DNA of 8,925 nt from CALNYX01 sp942490925. Lineage in GTDB: Bacteria; Chlamydiota; Chlamydiia; Chlamydiales; JAAKFR01. The stretch covers positions 1 through 8,925 of the forward strand of contig CALNYX010000010.1 in NCBI GenBank assembly GCA_942490925.1, given 5' to 3'. Of the stretch, positions 6,210 through 8,925 are shown in pieces (the stretch's first letter is position 1; each line of letters begins with the position of its first letter). A program made the translations under genes and the position numbers. A model generated the notes under the pieces. It saw only the letters and a program-made list of their open reading frames with translations. It was not told the origin of the DNA and did not search any database.

Positions 6210-8925
6210 GAAGACAGTTGAAAGCAAAAATGTTGACATTGAAAATCAAACATCGATGACTTACATTTTTCCCAACTCCTCATTGCCGGAGAAAACAAAT
6301 GGTGGATTTAAATCTCAGGAAGAATTGAAAAATTTTGTTTTTGAGTTTCAAGGCAAACACCGATGGAATGGCACTCTGCATGCACGTCCGCTTGCTGGAC
6401 ATTTGGCAGATCACCAAGGAGACACGATTGCTCAGGCATTCCCCTTGCATTTTCCTTTTGGTCACACTGGATTGAGTGAGGATGTTGCTGTAAAGAAAAT
6501 GGCAAGCATCAAGGGCAACAAAAAAAGTGTTTCTCGCAATCGGTTGGACGTTTTGCGGAAGTTCTTGCAACTTCGTGTTCCTTGTTTTCATTCACCAAGA
6601 TTTAATTTGATTGTTGAAAATGTGATTTTGAAAGAATCGGTCTTTCAATCTGCGCGTGTGTTTTGTTGTTTAAAACATGCTGATGGTTCAAACATGGCCA
6701 ATCAGCATGGTTCAATGACTGCAAACGATTTAAGAGTGGCAACACAAGCTGCTCGAAAGAAACACGGCTCACAACATTCCACAAAAGCTTCCAATCGATT
6801 TTTGAAATCTATTTCAGCTTCTTGTGCAGCATTGCCACATTCCAATGAATCTGCGAAGAATGCACGCCGTGTCTGTTTTTCCTTTTTGATTCATCATGGA
6901 TTGCCAGCAATTTTTCTGACTGTCACACCGGATGATGGCCGCGATTTTCGCATTGTTTTGCATGCCAACGCAAAAAAAGTTTTTTCTTTTGGAGAAAATG
7001 ACATTGCTTCTGTGACGGACAATGAGACACTGGCAGACTTTAAACTGCGTCAAAGAGTCAGAGAGAGTCATCCAGGTTTGTGTGCTGAAGAACATCAGAG
7101 AACAGTTCATCTTGTCATTGAGCATCTTTTTGCTTGGGACGAAGAAAAACAGTGCAGTGTTGGAAAAGGGATTTTTGGTGAATTGGAAGCATGGTGTCTT
7201 GCAACAGAAGAGCAAGGCAGAAAAACACTCCATGGACATTTTCTGTTGTTCACAAAGAATTGGAATGAAGTTTCAAGTGAACTGCAGAATGTTAAACATG
7301 GAGTTTCTTTTTCTCAAGCAAAGAAACAAATCAAGACGTTTTTCGACAATGTGTGTTCAGCGCAATTGTTTTCGGAATTTGGTCCATCGAAACCTCTCAG
7401 TGAACAAGCAGTTTTTCATCATGAATGTACTCGCAGAGATCGAAATCCAAAGCATCGGCGCTGCACCCCCCAAAGAGTTGATGATCAAGCATTTCGTGAA
7501 ATGCGTCACAAGAAAAAATGCAATGAGCACAGAGGAATCATTGGTAAATGCAATGCATGTGAATCGACATTTTTGGCTCAAGATTTGGTTGAAAATGCTT
7601 TGCGATGTCACTCAGGAATAAACGGGAACAACAGGAACTGCTTTGATTTTCCGAGTGTTCACAACAAACGACTTGACATGCATGTTTGCGAACTGCAAAA
7701 AGATTTTGAATGGATCAATGGAGATGACAAAACGAAAGCAATTCGTTGCTTTGCTTGCAATGCTTTGACAAATTTTCATTTTGTCACTCACACAGTTCGA
7801 TGCTTCAAAAAAGACTCTGAGTGTTTTGCAGACTCACCTGAACCGCCTTGTGAGACAACTGCAATTGCATTTGATGCTGAAATGTCCACATGGACAGACT
7901 GGTGTGCACGAGAGTCACCAAAGGGGACATTCCGAATTGATCCAAAAAGAAACTTAGAAGATGCCTTCATAAACAAGCACAATGAATTGATGACAATGGC
8001 TCTTGGAATCAACAACAATGTCAGTGCAGCAATAAATGGATCTTCCGTTTTTTACTGCACAGGATGCAATGCTAAATCGCAACAGAAGGAAGAGCGTGAA
8101 GCACATGAAAGTGTTTCTAGAGTCATGTTGAATGTTGTTGAAAGACAACAACAGGAAAACACACTGCGTGAAATGTCACCGAGTCAACTGGGTTTTAGAC
8201 GAATGCTTGCAGGAATATGCACTCACAGCAACAGTTACATTTTGGCAGCTCCCATGGCACATTATTTGGCTTTGAATGATTCTCGTTTTCATTTTTCCCA
8301 TGACCATGATTATTTTCCTGTTCATGGTCTTGAAAGCATGCTTTTGCAAAAAGACATGGTTGTGACTTTCCGACAAGAAGATGGCAAGCAAATCCCACAT
8401 CACAGAGCCATGGACTGCATTTGTCGACCAGAGAAGTTTGAAGATGTGTCACCAATGGCTTTTTGTGGTGAGACAGAACGTGTTTCATCGTCGAAAAACA
8501 ACACTGAAAAATACGAATGTTTTGATTTCACGGAAGACTACCCATTAAAAAAATCATTTGTTTGCAGAAAGCTCAGCAAACCAGTTGTTCCAGTGCTTCC
8601 ATGGAATTGGTTGCCAAACACAAAGTCACTGGGGAAAATGCTGCAAAACGAACCATCACAAATTGACACCAATGAGTTTCAAAAGCGTGAAAAACATGCT
8701 TTGCATTTCTCAATGTTATTTTCTTCATTTTGAAGCTTTGATGATCTTGTGTCTGAAGGGTCACACCAGGAAATGCTGCGACAAAAGTTATTTGCTGATG
8801 CGATCAATGAATCCATGTTGAAAATTGCCAACAACATCCAAAACATTTGCAACTCATTGGACTCGGGACGTTGCGATGATGTTTTAAATGCTCACACTGT
8901 TTCTCCTGATGACATTGAAGATGAA
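6210..8925 (+). CDS. Helitron replicase, exon 2 (HUH endonuclease), partial, with in-frame TGA
   Basis: Residues are numbered from 5226 through the splice. The exon carries the Helitron-like N domain (around GLPAIFLTVTPDDGRDF, 531-547), then the HUH nuclease motif LHGHFLLF with H642 and H644, which binds the metal for strand nicking. A Cys-rich stretch (C748-x2-C751; C814-x2-C817 with H828 and C832) separates it from the tyrosine motif VFYCTGCNAK (914-923). There the family pattern YxxxYxxK reads Y916-x3-C920-x2-K923, so the first Tyr is kept and the second is Cys. Downstream come LAAPMAHYLAL and HFSHDHDYFPVHGLE, typical of this replicase branch before the Pif1 domain. A TGA at 8731-8733 interrupts FSSF-SFDDL, where relatives I recall have Arg; the frame then stays open to the window end. 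The Pif1 helicase is expected beyond it. It acts in the nucleus on element ends. Confidence 0.85.

Noticed and set aside
7022..7621. 199-codon plus-strand ORF inside the replicase.
   Set aside because: It is a shadow frame of exon 2, which carries the HUH motif in this region.

Overview
The window reads as nuclear DNA of a unicellular eukaryote (protist or alga). The strongest single sign is a canonical 82-bp GT-AG intron, with GTAAGT donor, CTGAC branch-like motif and TTTTTCAG acceptor, that joins two open frames of one protein in phase. The protein families agree: a Helitron replicase with a DUF6570-type N-terminus, a Pif1-type Helitron helicase relic, and DUF4116 repeat proteins. I cannot name the lineage from sequence alone.

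Layout. Positions 1-410 hold no gene but carry an inverted and a direct copy of a hairpin-bearing repeat. Positions 411-1289 (+) are a decayed Helitron Pif1 helicase: the P-loop glycine is replaced by Asp, and a one-base loss shifts the frame before the homology stops near 1270. A Cys-rich relic on the opposite strand (about 1273-1527) abuts it. Positions 1530-1960 hold only repeats, including a 40-bp unit that recurs at 4640. A minus-strand DUF4116 relic covers 1964-2200. Three near-identical 81-bp tandem units plus a diverged fourth (2243-2552) follow; they are inverted relative to the copy at 98-154. Positions 2965-4527 (+) are an intact 520-aa DUF4116 protein with eleven 25-aa repeats. A 79-aa helical ORF lies on the minus strand (4759-4998), and 227 bp away, divergently, begins the Helitron replicase (5226 to window end, +).

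How it fits together. The region looks like a nest of Helitron and gene-fragment insertions. The replicase encodes DUF6570, a Helitron-like N domain, an HUH motif (LHGHFLLF) and a tyrosine motif in which the second Tyr appears to be Cys (YCTGC). Its Pif1 helicase domain would lie beyond the right edge. The replicase frame is broken by two TGA codons, both at sites where I would expect Arg, so this copy is either a young pseudogene or uses readthrough. The helicase relic at 411-1289 belongs to a separate, older Helitron. The DUF4116 gene and relic may be host genes carried or hit by these elements; that is inference.

The best candidates for something undescribed are the conserved CTGG-N4-CCAG hairpin family, the 40-bp palindrome-headed repeat that may be an element terminus, the small helical ORF divergent from the replicase, and the YxxxC replicase variant.
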